Below are positions 1 through 7,644 of a stretch of 64,000 bases of DNA, in pieces (position 1 is the stretch's first letter; every line of letters begins with the position of its first letter). The notes beneath the pieces are model-generated. The model did no database searches and was not told the origin of the DNA. It saw nothing but the letters and a program-made list of their open reading frames with translations. The position numbers and the translations under genes are program-made. This DNA is from Phenylobacterium haematophilum. Its GTDB lineage: Bacteria; Pseudomonadota; Alphaproteobacteria; Caulobacterales; Caulobacteraceae. The stretch spans positions 248,001 to 312,000 of the forward strand of contig NZ_JACIDK010000002.1 in NCBI RefSeq assembly GCF_014196295.1, read 5' to 3'.

Positions 1-849
1 CCGGTCGGGGCGCCGATGTGCGACTACCAAGGCCTGGTCGCCGAGCCCGGCGTGCAGGTCGATCCCAAGGCCCTCGTCCAGGCGCTGGGCGTTCAACGGC
101 TCGACTTCACTCACATGCTGGAAGACCAGGCGAGCTTCGCCGGCCACGGCCGCGGCCGGGCGCTGTCGCACGTGGTCGACGTCAGGGGCGGCTACGGGGC
201 CTATGAGGCCGAACGCAAGGCCGCCGGCAAGTCGGTCCTGAAGGACAGCGACAAGAAGCGCCGCAAGGTCGTTCGCGAGGTCGGCGAGGCCACGTTCCAG
301 GCCTTCTCGCGCTCGCGCACCGACTTCGACCGGCTGCTGGCCTGGAAGAGCGCGCAGTACCGCGCCACCGGCCAGACCGACATCTTCCAGACCGAATGGA
401 CGCTGGCGCTGCTGCGCGACCTGTTCGAGAGCCGTGACCCGGACTTCGGGGCGGCGCTGTTCACTCTGCACTTCGGCGACCGGCTGGCGGCGGTTCATCT
501 GCACCTGCACGGGCGCCATACGATCCACGGTTGGCTGATCGCCCACGACCCGGAGTTCGAGCGCTATTCGCCGGGCATCCTGCTGTTCCAGGACATCCTG
601 CGCTGGATGGACGACACGCCCTACAACCGGCTCGATCTCGGGGCCGGCGACTACCGGTTCAAGCGCGAGCTGGCGAATGACGGCCTGTGGGTGGTCGACG
701 GCTTCGTCGGCGTGCCGTCGCCGGCGGCGTTGGCGCGGCGGGCGGCCTATGGCGTGCGGCGCGCGGCCGAAGCGCTGCCGCTTGGCCGGGCCTCGGCGCT
801 GCCGGGCAAGGCGATGCGCCGGATGGACGTGTGGCGCGGGTTGCGCTGA
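1..849 (+). CDS. CelD/BcsL-like GNAT acetyltransferase, 5' end outside window
   Basis: The frame is open from the first base, so the visible 282 residues are the C-terminal part of a longer protein; the ATG at 16 is probably internal. The sequence resembles the GNAT-like acetyltransferase domain of the CelD/BcsL (Acetyltransf_6) group: a helix with SRTDFDRLLAWKSAQY, a strand-rich section with LHFGDRLAAVHLHLHGR, and the typical late motif LDLGAGDYRFKREL. Members of this family are linked to polysaccharide or cell-surface modification, but the substrate here cannot be inferred. No transmembrane segment is visible. It is followed after 59 bases by a lipoprotein gene. Family assignment is fairly secure; function is not. 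Confidence 0.7.
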   Translation, partial: PVGAPMCDYQGLVAEPGVQVDPKALVQALGVQRLDFTHMLEDQASFAGHGRGRALSHVVDVRGGYGAYEAERKAAGKSVLKDSDKKRRKVVREVGEATFQAFSRSRTDFDRLLAWKSAQYRATGQTDIFQTEWTLALLRDLFESRDPDFGAALFTLHFGDRLAAVHLHLHGRHTIHGWLIAHDPEFERYSPGILLFQDILRWMDDTPYNRLDLGAGDYRFKRELANDGLWVVDGFVGVPSPAALARRAAYGVRRAAEALPLGRASALPGKAMRRMDVWRGLR

Positions 850-908
850 GCCCCGCTTTACACCGCCAGGTCCGTGACCAATGCTCCGCCGATCATAAGG
901 AGCATGCG

Positions 909-1436
909 ATGACCTCCAATCGACTGAGCCTGACCCTGGCCGCCGCAGCGGCGCTGGCCCTGGTCGGCTGCGGGCAGCAGGCGACCAAGCCAGCCGAGGC
1001 CCCGGCCGAAGCTCCCGCGGCTGCGCCCGCTCCCCCGCCCGCGCCGGTCGCCGTCGCGCCGGTGGTGGACCAGGCGGCGCTGAAGGCGCTGCTGAGCCCA
1101 GACGAGACGCTGGAAGTCGTGACCCTGGACCCGGCCGGCGCGGCCAGCGTCAGCGGCGAGGTGAAAGGCTACAAGGCGCCGGTCTACGCCGTGCCGGTCG
1201 CCGCCGCGCAGACCTTGATCGTCACCTTCGAGCCGTCGAACACCAACCTCTACGTCAATGTGGTCGACTCGGCTGACACCAGCGGCGCGGCCGTGCACCG
1301 CGGCGAGGTCGACGGGCCCAAGGCCAGGGTCAACGCCGCCAAGGCCGGGGTCTACCTGGTCAAGCCGTTCCAGCCGCGGGCCACCGCCCGCCGCGACGAG
1401 GCCGCAACCTTCAAGCTGACCATCGCGGTGAAATAG
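909..1436 (+). CDS. Small Ala/Pro-rich lipoprotein of unknown function
   Basis: A 175-residue protein with a clear lipoprotein signal peptide: a hydrophobic stretch (residues 6-19) ending in the lipobox LVGC with Cys21, so it should be lipidated and anchored in the envelope. Residues 26-50 form an Ala/Pro-rich linker of the kind that spans the periplasm, followed by a globular part of about 120 residues rich in beta-strand-like Val/Thr patterns. I do not recognise this domain. The start at 909 is favoured over upstream in-frame codons because AAGGAG lies a few bases before it and because it gives a proper signal peptide. Confidence 0.75.
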   Translation: MTSNRLSLTLAAAAALALVGCGQQATKPAEAPAEAPAAAPAPPPAPVAVAPVVDQAALKALLSPDETLEVVTLDPAGAASVSGEVKGYKAPVYAVPVAAAQTLIVTFEPSNTNLYVNVVDSADTSGAAVHRGEVDGPKARVNAAKAGVYLVKPFQPRATARRDEAATFKLTIAVK

Positions 1437-1509
1437 ACCCGCGCGCCGGTCTCGGATGGGCGGGCGCGGGCATATCGACCCACGGAACCGCTCATTCGCC
1501 CCGGCTCCA

Positions 1510-1538
1510 TTGCCGTGGGGAGCCTGCGCCGCTAGACG
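1510..1538 (+). promoter_or_regulatory. Candidate housekeeping promoter for threonine ammonia-lyase
   Basis: TTGCCG at 1510-1515 and GCTAGACG at 1531-1538 resemble the Caulobacter sigma-73 consensus (TTGACG-like -35, GCTANAWC -10), about 28 bases before the ATG at 1566. The match was judged by eye. Confidence 0.4.
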
Positions 1539-1565
1539 TGGCCCATCTCCCACAACGGCTCTGAC

Positions 1566-2768
1566 ATGACGCTTTCCATCGACGACATCCGCGCCGCCGC
1601 AGACCGGCTGAAGGGGCACATCGAGCGCACGCCCTGCCGCCATTCGCGGACGCTGTCGGAGATTACCGGCGCCGAGGTGTGGGTGAAGTTCGAGAACCTG
1701 CAGTTCACGGCCGCCTACAAGGAGCGCGGGGCGCTCAACACCCTGCTGCAGCTGTCGGACAACGAGCGGGGGCGCGGGGTGATCGCCGCCTCCGCCGGCA
1801 ACCACAGCCAGGGCCTGGCCTATCACGCCGCGCGGCTGGGCATTCCGGTGACCATAGTGATGCCGCGCTCGACGCCGTTCGTGAAGGTGCAGCAGACCCG
1901 CGGCCACGGCGCCAACGTGGTGCTGGAAGGCGACAACTACGACGAGGCCTCGGCCGTCGCGATGAAGCTGTGCAACGAGCGGGACCTGGCCTTCATCCAC
2001 CCGTTCAACGACCTGCAGGTTATGGCCGGCCAGGGGACGGTGGCGCTCGAGATGTTCGAGGACGTGCCGGACCTCGACGTGCTGCCGATCCCGATCGGCG
2101 GCGGCGGGCTGATCGCCGGCTGCGCCACCGTGGCCAAGTCGCTGAATCCGAACTTGCAGGTGATCGGCGTCGAGCCGGCTATGTACCCGTCGTTCACCGC
2201 CAAGATGCGCGGCGTCAACGGGACCAGCGGCGGAGCGACCATCGCCGAGGGCATCGCGGTCAAGCAGGTCGGCGAGCTGTCCTACGCCATCGCCCGGCCG
2301 CTGATCGACGAGGTGCTTCTGATCGAAGAGCCGCACTTCGAGCGTGCGGTGGCGCTCTACTGCAATGTCGAGAAGACCGTAGTCGAGGGCGCGGGCGCGG
2401 CGTCGCTCGCGGCGCTGCTGGCCTATCCCGGCAAGTTCAAGGGCAAGAAGGTCGGGCTGATCGTCACCGGCGGCAACATCGACACCCGACTGCTGGCCTC
2501 GGTGCTGACCCGTGAGCTGGTGCGCGACCAGCGGCTTGTCAGCCTACGGATTATCGGCGACGACCGTCCCGGCCTGCTGGCCACCGTGTCGGCGGTGATC
2601 GGCCAGATGGGCGCGAACATTATCGAGGTCGCCCACAACCGCTTGGCCCTGGACGTGCCGGCCAAGGGCGCGGAGTTCGACATCATGATCGAGACGCGCG
2701 ACGCCCAGCATACTCAGGAAATCATGGACGCCCTGCGCGAGCACGGCTATCCGCCGCGCGCCGTCTAG
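1566..2768 (+). CDS. ilvA: Threonine ammonia-lyase (threonine dehydratase), medium form with ACT domain
   Basis: PLP-dependent conversion of L-threonine to 2-oxobutanoate and ammonia, the first step towards isoleucine. The 400-residue length fits the medium (one C-terminal ACT domain) form. The PLP lysine is Lys52 in FTAAYKERGA. SAGNHSQG and the phosphate-binding loop PIGGGGLIAG follow in the usual order. Residues about 325-400 form an ACT domain (RIIGDDRPGLLATVSAVI), suggesting allosteric control. It lies 10 bases before the FKBP gene and may share its transcript. The form cannot be assigned as biosynthetic or catabolic from sequence alone, so the symbol is a best guess (tdcB is the alternative). 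Confidence 0.85.
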   Translation: MTLSIDDIRAAADRLKGHIERTPCRHSRTLSEITGAEVWVKFENLQFTAAYKERGALNTLLQLSDNERGRGVIAASAGNHSQGLAYHAARLGIPVTIVMPRSTPFVKVQQTRGHGANVVLEGDNYDEASAVAMKLCNERDLAFIHPFNDLQVMAGQGTVALEMFEDVPDLDVLPIPIGGGGLIAGCATVAKSLNPNLQVIGVEPAMYPSFTAKMRGVNGTSGGATIAEGIAVKQVGELSYAIARPLIDEVLLIEEPHFERAVALYCNVEKTVVEGAGAASLAALLAYPGKFKGKKVGLIVTGGNIDTRLLASVLTRELVRDQRLVSLRIIGDDRPGLLATVSAVIGQMGANIIEVAHNRLALDVPAKGAEFDIMIETRDAQHTQEIMDALREHGYPPRAV

Positions 2769-2778
2769 GAACATCGAC

Positions 2779-3282
2779 ATGAAGCGCCTTCTTCCCGTTC
2801 TCGCCGTTCTGCTGCTTGCCGCCTGCGCCCGCGGCGGCGCCGACCCTGCCGAGCTGGCCAAGTCCGCAGCGGAGGCCAAGGCGTTCATGGAGACCAACGG
2901 CAAGGCCGAAGGCGTCCAGACCCTGCCCTCGGGCGTGCAGTACAAGATCGTCCGCTCGGGCCCGACCACGGGCATGAAGCCTGGGCCCAACGACGAGGTG
3001 AAGGTCCATTACGAGGGCAAGCTCGTCTCCGGGAAGATCTTCGACTCGTCCTACGAGCGCGGCGCCCCGGCGGCGATGCCGCTTCCGGCGCTGATCCCGG
3101 CCTGGAAGGAAGCCCTGCAGCTGATGCGGCCGGGCGACGAGTGGACGCTCTATGTCCCGCCGTCCCAGGGCTATGGCGAGGAGGGCGCGGGCAACGGCGA
3201 GATCCCGCCCAACAGCGTGCTGATCTTCCGCATCGAGCTGATCGACGTGCTGCCGGCGCCGGGCCGGATCGGCCAGGGCTGA
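2779..3282 (+). CDS. Lipoprotein FKBP-type peptidyl-prolyl cis-trans isomerase
   Basis: A 167-residue protein with lipoprotein signal MKRLLPVLAVLLLAAC (lipobox LAAC, Cys16), so it is an envelope-anchored foldase. Residues about 70-160 are an FKBP domain: VKVHYEGKLVSGKIFDSSYE, then WTLYVPPSQGYGEEG and PPNSVLIFRIELI. The domain isomerises Xaa-Pro bonds in folding envelope proteins. The region before it (about 20-65) is helical, like the short dimerisation region of Mip/FkpA-type enzymes but shorter. It is placed 10 bases after threonine ammonia-lyase and followed by a palindromic repeat. Confidence 0.88.
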   Translation: MKRLLPVLAVLLLAACARGGADPAELAKSAAEAKAFMETNGKAEGVQTLPSGVQYKIVRSGPTTGMKPGPNDEVKVHYEGKLVSGKIFDSSYERGAPAAMPLPALIPAWKEALQLMRPGDEWTLYVPPSQGYGEEGAGNGEIPPNSVLIFRIELIDVLPAPGRIGQG

Positions 3283-3290
3283 CGCTAGTT

Positions 3291-3410
3291 GCTCCCCCGG
3301 CTGGGGGAACTGTCAGCCGGATGGCTGACTGAGGGGGAGCGCTGAACCAGCAGGCCCCCTCCGTCTCGCAGCTACGCTGCGTCCACCTCCCCGAGCGGGG
3401 GCGGAACTGA
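3291..3410. repeat. Intergenic palindromic repeat, CCCCCTCC family
   Basis: Compound palindrome filling the gap between the converging FKBP and DUF1993 genes. Outer arms GCTCCCCC (3291-3298) and GGGGGAGC (3333-3340) enclose a hairpin with GTCAGCC/GGCTGAC arms (3312-3329). A second unit has CCCCCTCC, the hairpin CGCAGC-TAC-GCTGCG (3367-3381) and a CCCC/GGGG stem. The same CCCCCTCC-plus-small-hairpin design recurs at about 63850-63955. It may act as a bidirectional terminator. Confidence 0.7.
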
Positions 3411-3419
3411 TGGCTTGCC

Positions 3420-3944
3420 TCAGCCCATCTTCATCCGAAGCGCGCCCATGTAGTCGCGCTTGCCGATCGGCACGCCGCGTGAGCGCAGCAGGTCGTAGGC
3501 GGTGGTGGCGTGGAAGTGCAGGTTCGGCAGCGAGAACGACATCAGGAAGTTCTCGGCGGTGAACGGGATCTTCGTACCGCGGAACTCGAAGTAAACGTCC
3601 TTGCCCTCGTAGGCGTTGATCTCGTCTGGCTTGATCGCCGCGAGCTTGGCGTGCGTGTCCTTGATCAGCGCGATCAGGGACGGCAGGTCCTGGGCGGCCT
3701 GGTCGCCGCCCGGCGAGAAGACGCCGGCCTTCACGCCTTCGATGGCGCCGAGCGAGTGGTGGGCGACCGAGATCACCTGGAAGCGGAAGTCGAACATGTC
3801 CTCGCACATCTTCGAGGTCACGATCTCCTGCGGGTCGATGCCGTTGTCCTGGCAGTGGGCCAGACCGCGTTCCAGGAAGCCGGCGACGCCGCCCACCGTC
3901 TGGAGAAATGAAGCCACGCTGACGTCGTAGAGAGAGATCGCCAT
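3420..3944 (-). CDS. DUF1993 family protein
   Basis: A 174-residue, mostly helical protein matching the DUF1993 family as I know it: MAISLYDVSVASFLQTVGGV at the N-terminus, then KMCEDMFDFRFQVISVAHHS, and a late section with LPNLHFHATTAYDLLRSRGV. The family is related in fold to DinB-like four-helix bundles and its biochemical role is not established. Conserved His residues (VAHHS, LHFHATTAY) could bind metal as in DinB proteins; that is inference. It lies 69 bases downstream of the SRPBCC gene on the same strand, so the two may be co-transcribed under the divergent ArsR regulator. Confidence 0.8.
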   Translation of the reverse strand: MAISLYDVSVASFLQTVGGVAGFLERGLAHCQDNGIDPQEIVTSKMCEDMFDFRFQVISVAHHSLGAIEGVKAGVFSPGGDQAAQDLPSLIALIKDTHAKLAAIKPDEINAYEGKDVYFEFRGTKIPFTAENFLMSFSLPNLHFHATTAYDLLRSRGVPIGKRDYMGALRMKMG

Positions 3945-4013
3945 GTTCCGCCCTTATGTGATTTGGACGGGCAATCTCCTCCGGCGCACGCGCCGACGCC
4001 AGCGGTTTTGCGA

Positions 4014-4493
4014 CTACTTGAACATGCCCTCTCGCAGGTTGATGCCGTGCTCGAGCCAGGCCTTCAGCGCGCACTGCATCTGGGTCCAGCCCTGGCAGTT
4101 GCCGTAGGACGCCTTGAGGCCGACTTCGGTCTGCTTCCAGCCGTGCTCCTCGATGGCGACCAGGGTGCGGCCGTCGTCCAGGCCTTCGAAGGTCATGGTC
4201 ACCTGGGTCTTGTAGCCGACGTGGGTGACGAGGTTGTCGGCGTTCTCTGGCGGGCCGTCATTGGCCTCCCATTCGAAGACGATCTTCTGGTTAGGGACCA
4301 CCTCGATCACCCAGACCGGAAACGCGCCGGGAAAGTCGGCGAAGTCCCAGTAGACGGTGGCGCCGGTCTCCAGCCGGCCCTTGGCGCCGCCCGTGGTGAA
4401 GTACTGCGAAAGCTGGTCGGGATTGGCGACGGCCTCGAACACCTCGGCCACAGACTTGGCGATGCGGGCGGTCACTCGAAAGGTCAGATCCAT
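4014..4493 (-). CDS. SRPBCC (AHSA1-like) domain protein
   Basis: A 159-residue single-domain START/Bet v 1-type protein of the activator-of-Hsp90-like group. The N-terminus (LTFRVTARIAKSVAEVFEAV) has the typical 'aspAevFdal' start, then TTGGAKGRLETGATVYWDF and a late GWTQMQCALKAWLEHGI. These proteins form a deep hydrophobic cavity; the ligand is unknown. It is divergent from an ArsR regulator whose start is 46 bases away, an arrangement very common for this family (ArsR-SRPBCC pairs), so it is probably that regulator's target. Confidence 0.85.
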   Translation of the reverse strand: MDLTFRVTARIAKSVAEVFEAVANPDQLSQYFTTGGAKGRLETGATVYWDFADFPGAFPVWVIEVVPNQKIVFEWEANDGPPENADNLVTHVGYKTQVTMTFEGLDDGRTLVAIEEHGWKQTEVGLKASYGNCQGWTQMQCALKAWLEHGINLREGMFK

Positions 4494-4522
4494 GATCTTG
4501 CTCCTTGTTCTGCGGTCATTTG

Positions 4523-4540
4523 TGTTATAAATTTATAACA
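4523..4540. promoter_or_regulatory. 18-bp perfect palindrome, likely ArsR operator overlapping the start codon
   Basis: TGTTATAAATTTATAACA is a perfect 18-bp inverted repeat between the divergent SRPBCC and ArsR genes; its last base is the A of the arsR ATG. It is strikingly AT-rich for this genome and contains TATA-like -10 material, so a bound repressor would block both promoter and start. Confidence 0.75.
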
Positions 4541-4863
4541 TGTCAAGCGATGACGAAACCGACCTGATTTTCAAGGCCTTGGCTTCGCCGACCCGGCGGC
4601 GGATGCTGGACGAAATCAGGGACCAGCCGCTGACCACTGGCGACCTCTGCCAGCGCTTTCCTGAGCTCGACCGCTGCACGGTGATGCAGCATCTGAAGGT
4701 GCTGGAGGGCGCGGACCTGGTGATCGCGCGGCGCGAGGGGCGTGAGCGCTGGAACCACCTCAACTCGATGCCGATCAAGCAGATCCACGACCGCTGGATC
4801 GGACCCTACGCCGAGCGCGCGGTGACGATGCTCGAGCGGCTGAAGACCGACCTGGAAACCTGA
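4540..4863 (+). CDS. ArsR-family winged-helix repressor
   Basis: A 107-residue regulator with the standard ArsR/SmtB winged helix-turn-helix: KALASPTRRRMLDEI (helix 1-2), LTTGDLCQRF and CTVMQHLKVLEGADLV (recognition helix), then the wing RREGRERWNHLN. The metal-binding cysteine pairs of classic ArsR/SmtB sensors are absent, as usual for the subgroup paired with SRPBCC/AHSA1 genes, so the inducer is unlikely to be arsenite. No Shine-Dalgarno sequence precedes the ATG; an 18-bp palindrome abuts it, suggesting a leaderless, autoregulated transcript. Confidence 0.88.
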   Translation: MSSDDETDLIFKALASPTRRRMLDEIRDQPLTTGDLCQRFPELDRCTVMQHLKVLEGADLVIARREGRERWNHLNSMPIKQIHDRWIGPYAERAVTMLERLKTDLET

Positions 4864-4946
4864 TCGGCATACCGAGGGCTCGAAGACTTGCGCCGGGCGC
4901 CCATCGCCTGTTTGCTGGGCGGCGAACCAGAGATAGGGAAACGCTC

Positions 4947-5510
4947 ATGCGCCTCACCAAGCCCCGGATCGCGCCGGTCCAGGACGCCGACCTCAACGAT
5001 GAGCAGAAGGAAATCCTGGCGCCGATGGGCGACCGGGTTCTGAACATCTTCCGCACCATGGTCGGGGCGCCGAAGGCGGCCAAGGGCTTCCTGGCCTGGG
5101 GCAACTATGTACTGTCCAAGAAGAACGACCTGCCGGCGCGCGAGCGGGAGATCGTGATCCTGCGCATCGGCTATCTCTGCAAGTCCGGCTACGAGTGGAC
5201 CCAGCACGTGCCGATCGGCCAGCGGGCCGGGCTGACCGACGACGAGGTCGCGCGCATCAAGGGCGGCGCCGACGCCGGCGGCTGGAGCGCGGCGGACCAG
5301 GCGCTGCTGCGGGCCAGCGACGAGCTGCACCACGACCAGTTCATCACCGACGCCACCTGGAGCGCGCTGAAGGCGCACTTCTCCGACAAACAGTGCATGG
5401 ACGTGGTGTTCACCGCCGGGCAGTACACCCAGGTTTCGATGATCCTGAACTCGTTCGGCGTTCAACTGGACGCCGGCCAGACCCTCGATCCCGACCTGAA
5501 GGGTTTTTAG
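4947..5510 (+). CDS. Carboxymuconolactone decarboxylase-family protein
   Basis: A 187-residue helical protein with the CMD/AhpD-like core: LPAREREIVILRIGYLCKSGYEWTQHVPI (split here only by description: residues about 60-90), AGLTDDEVARIKGG and ASDELHHD. The CxxC pair of true AhpD peroxidases is missing (only one Cys, in YLCKSGYEWTQH), which argues against an alkylhydroperoxidase role. It is followed 3 bases later by an SDR gene, and the two are likely translated from one mRNA. The substrate is unknown; homologues often sit in degradation pathways for aromatic or lactone compounds. Confidence 0.82.
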   Translation: MRLTKPRIAPVQDADLNDEQKEILAPMGDRVLNIFRTMVGAPKAAKGFLAWGNYVLSKKNDLPAREREIVILRIGYLCKSGYEWTQHVPIGQRAGLTDDEVARIKGGADAGGWSAADQALLRASDELHHDQFITDATWSALKAHFSDKQCMDVVFTAGQYTQVSMILNSFGVQLDAGQTLDPDLKGF

Positions 5511-5513
5511 GGC

Positions 5514-6311
5514 ATGCGGCTGGCGGGTAAGAGCGCCATCGTCTTCGGGGCCGGCCAGACGCCGGGCGAGACGATCGGCAACGGCCGGGCGATCGCGCTG
5601 CTGTTCGCGCGCGAAGGCGCCGACGTGCTGTGCGTCGACAGATTGATCGACCGCGCCGAGGAGACGGCGGCGCTGATCGAGGCCGAGGGCGGCCGTGCTG
5701 CGGCCTTCGCGGCAAACATCATCAAGGCCGATGAGTGTGCTGCGGCGGTGGAGGCGGCCAAGGCGCGGTTCGGGGCCATCGACATCGCGGTCAACAACGT
5801 CGGCATCGGCGGCGGCGGCGACGGGCCGGTCCACAGAATGACCGAAGACGCCTTCGACCGCATTCTGGCGGTGAACCTGAAGGGAGCCTGGCAGGTGACC
5901 AAGGCGGTGCTGCCCACCCTGCGCGAGCAGGAGTCAGGGGCGATCGTCAACATCTCGTCCCTGGCCTCGGTCGCCGGCGGAAACCAGGCCGCTTACGAGA
6001 TCTCCAAGGCGGCGGTGAACAGGCTGACCACCAGCACGGCCCAGGCCAACGCCGGCAAGGGCGTGCGTTGCAACGCCATCGCCATGGGGCTGTTGGACAC
6101 GCCGATGGCGGTGGCCGGAATCGCCTCGGCCAGCGGGCAAGAGCAGCAGGCCGTACGCGAGGCCCGCAACGCGCGCGTGCCCCTGCGCGGCCAGATGGGC
6201 ACCGCCTGGGACACCGCCTACGCGGCGCTGTTCCTGGCCAGCGACGAGGCGCGTTTCATCACCGGAACGGTGCTGTTCGTCGATGGCGGAATGTCGAGCC
6301 GGGTGGGCTAG
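5514..6311 (+). CDS. Short-chain dehydrogenase/reductase (SDR), classical type
   Basis: A 265-residue classical SDR. The nucleotide-binding turn is unusual: FGAGQTPGETIGNGRAIA (about residues 11-27) replaces the normal TGxxxGxG. Asp42 after the second strand suggests NAD rather than NADP. NNVGIGG (94-100), Asn121, Ser148/149, Tyr161 and Lys165 (YEISK) supply the catalytic set, and the end FITGTVLFVDGGMSS is typical. It follows the CMD-family gene by three bases and probably acts in the same pathway. The substrate cannot be named. Confidence 0.87.
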   Translation: MRLAGKSAIVFGAGQTPGETIGNGRAIALLFAREGADVLCVDRLIDRAEETAALIEAEGGRAAAFAANIIKADECAAAVEAAKARFGAIDIAVNNVGIGGGGDGPVHRMTEDAFDRILAVNLKGAWQVTKAVLPTLREQESGAIVNISSLASVAGGNQAAYEISKAAVNRLTTSTAQANAGKGVRCNAIAMGLLDTPMAVAGIASASGQEQQAVREARNARVPLRGQMGTAWDTAYAALFLASDEARFITGTVLFVDGGMSSRVG

Positions 6312-6378
6312 GCGCGACGGGATCGGCGCTCGCGTGCTAGTGGAGCCATGGTGAGCCCAACTCAGAACGTGTGATCCG

Positions 6379-7131
6379 ATGAAGCTGCCCGGCCCCTCCT
6401 ATGTGAACGACACCATTTATGGGGCGGAGGACACGGCCCGCGCGCTCGAGGCGCGGCAGGCCCTGATCGACCAGATCAGGGTCAAGACCGGCATCTTCGC
6501 CGCCGACAACATGATGACCTGGGACAAGACCCTGGGATTCATCCGCGAGCCGGCGTTCGCGAAGGCGGTCAATGATCACACCCGGCCGGGGGCGGAGCGC
6601 GCTGGAGTCTGGCGCTACAACACCCTTGTCTGGGCCGCGCGACAAGTCGCGCCGCTGGACGGCGATTTCGTCGAATGCGCCTGCTATCGCGGCAACACCG
6701 CGCGGATCGTCGCCGACCTCGTCGACATCTCGAACCGGCGCTACTTCCTCTATGACCTGTTCGACCACGACGAGACCATGCCGCATCACTCGATGCCGGC
6801 GCACTCCAAGACTCTGTACGACGAGGTGCGTGCGCGGTTTCCCGAGCCGAACGTGATCATCACCCAGGGCCGCGTGCCCGACAGCCTGGCGATCGCCTCG
6901 CCCGAGAAGATCGCGCTGATGCACATCGACATGAACAATGTCGACGCCGAGATCGGCACGCTCGAATTGCTCTGGGACCGGGTGGTTCCCGGCGGGATCG
7001 TCGTGCTCGACGACTACGGGTGGCTCGCCTACCACAAGCAGTTCTCGGCCGAGCTGGCCTGGTTCAGGCAGCGCGGGCAGTACGTGCTGGAAATGCCGAC
7101 CGGCCAGGGGCTGGTCGTCAAGCACGGCTGA
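6379..7131 (+). CDS. TylF/MycF-type class I SAM-dependent methyltransferase
   Basis: A 250-residue protein resembling the TylF/MycF macrocin O-methyltransferase family. Visible are the SAM-binding strand and loop GDFVECACYRGNTARIV (about 94-110), the metal/acid strand IALMHIDMNNVDAEIGTLELL (about residues 178-198) and PGGIVVLDDYGWLAYHKQ. Paired acidic residues (HIDMN, LDDYG) match the Mg-binding site of this family. Family members methylate sugar hydroxyls, but some are found beside surface-polysaccharide genes. The neighbours here do not reveal the acceptor. Confidence 0.8.
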   Translation: MKLPGPSYVNDTIYGAEDTARALEARQALIDQIRVKTGIFAADNMMTWDKTLGFIREPAFAKAVNDHTRPGAERAGVWRYNTLVWAARQVAPLDGDFVECACYRGNTARIVADLVDISNRRYFLYDLFDHDETMPHHSMPAHSKTLYDEVRARFPEPNVIITQGRVPDSLAIASPEKIALMHIDMNNVDAEIGTLELLWDRVVPGGIVVLDDYGWLAYHKQFSAELAWFRQRGQYVLEMPTGQGLVVKHG

Positions 7132-7137
7132 GGCCTC

Positions 7138-7587
7138 TTAGAACCCGATCCCACGCGCCATCATCGCGGCGAACACAGGGATCAACGCGAAGACGGCGAA
7201 CTCGGCGACCAGGTAGGGGCGGACGGCCTTCACCTCGGCGTGGCCTAGGGCGAAGTCGGGCTCGGCCCGGGCGCGCTTGCGCCATTGCAGGATGCGGATG
7301 GTGGGCGGGGCCGAGAGCAGACCGACGACGACGAACGCTCCAATCTTGGCCCAGAACGCCCAGTTGCCCAGATAGGCCTCCGGGCCTTTGACGCCCATGT
7401 AGACCCGCGCGAACCCGATGATGAGGATCAGGGTCGCGATCAGTCCGTAGTGCATGTCGACGATCCCCAGCCGCCGCAGGCCGGCGCCGCTCAGGCCGGG
7501 ACGGACGGTGGCGAGTTCGATCGCCAGGATGGCGGCGAGGCTGAACACCAGCAGGTGGTGGGCGACGGCGAGGAGAAGGTCGGTCAC
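7138..7587 (-). CDS. DUF2214-type integral membrane protein
   Basis: A 149-residue protein with about four transmembrane helices: residues 4-26 (LLAVAHHLLVFSLAAILAIE), about 45-65 (MHYGLIATLILIIGFARVYM), about 75-95 (WAKIGAFVVVGLLSAPPTI) and the C-terminal hydrophobic stretch about 125-147. The His pair in the first helix and the His in DMHYGL are typical of the DUF2214 family and might bind heme or metal, but function is unknown. It converges with the methyltransferase gene, 6 bases apart. Confidence 0.75.
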   Translation of the reverse strand: MTDLLLAVAHHLLVFSLAAILAIELATVRPGLSGAGLRRLGIVDMHYGLIATLILIIGFARVYMGVKGPEAYLGNWAFWAKIGAFVVVGLLSAPPTIRILQWRKRARAEPDFALGHAEVKAVRPYLVAEFAVFALIPVFAAMMARGIGF

Positions 7588-7644
7588 GGCGCGCTCCGTT
7601 CGATTGCGCCGTGACTGTGGAGCCTTTCGCTTACATTGTAAATG

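Noticed and set aside
858-2336. 492-residue minus-strand open frame
   Set aside because: It is antisense to the lipoprotein and ilvA, with no domain and biased composition.
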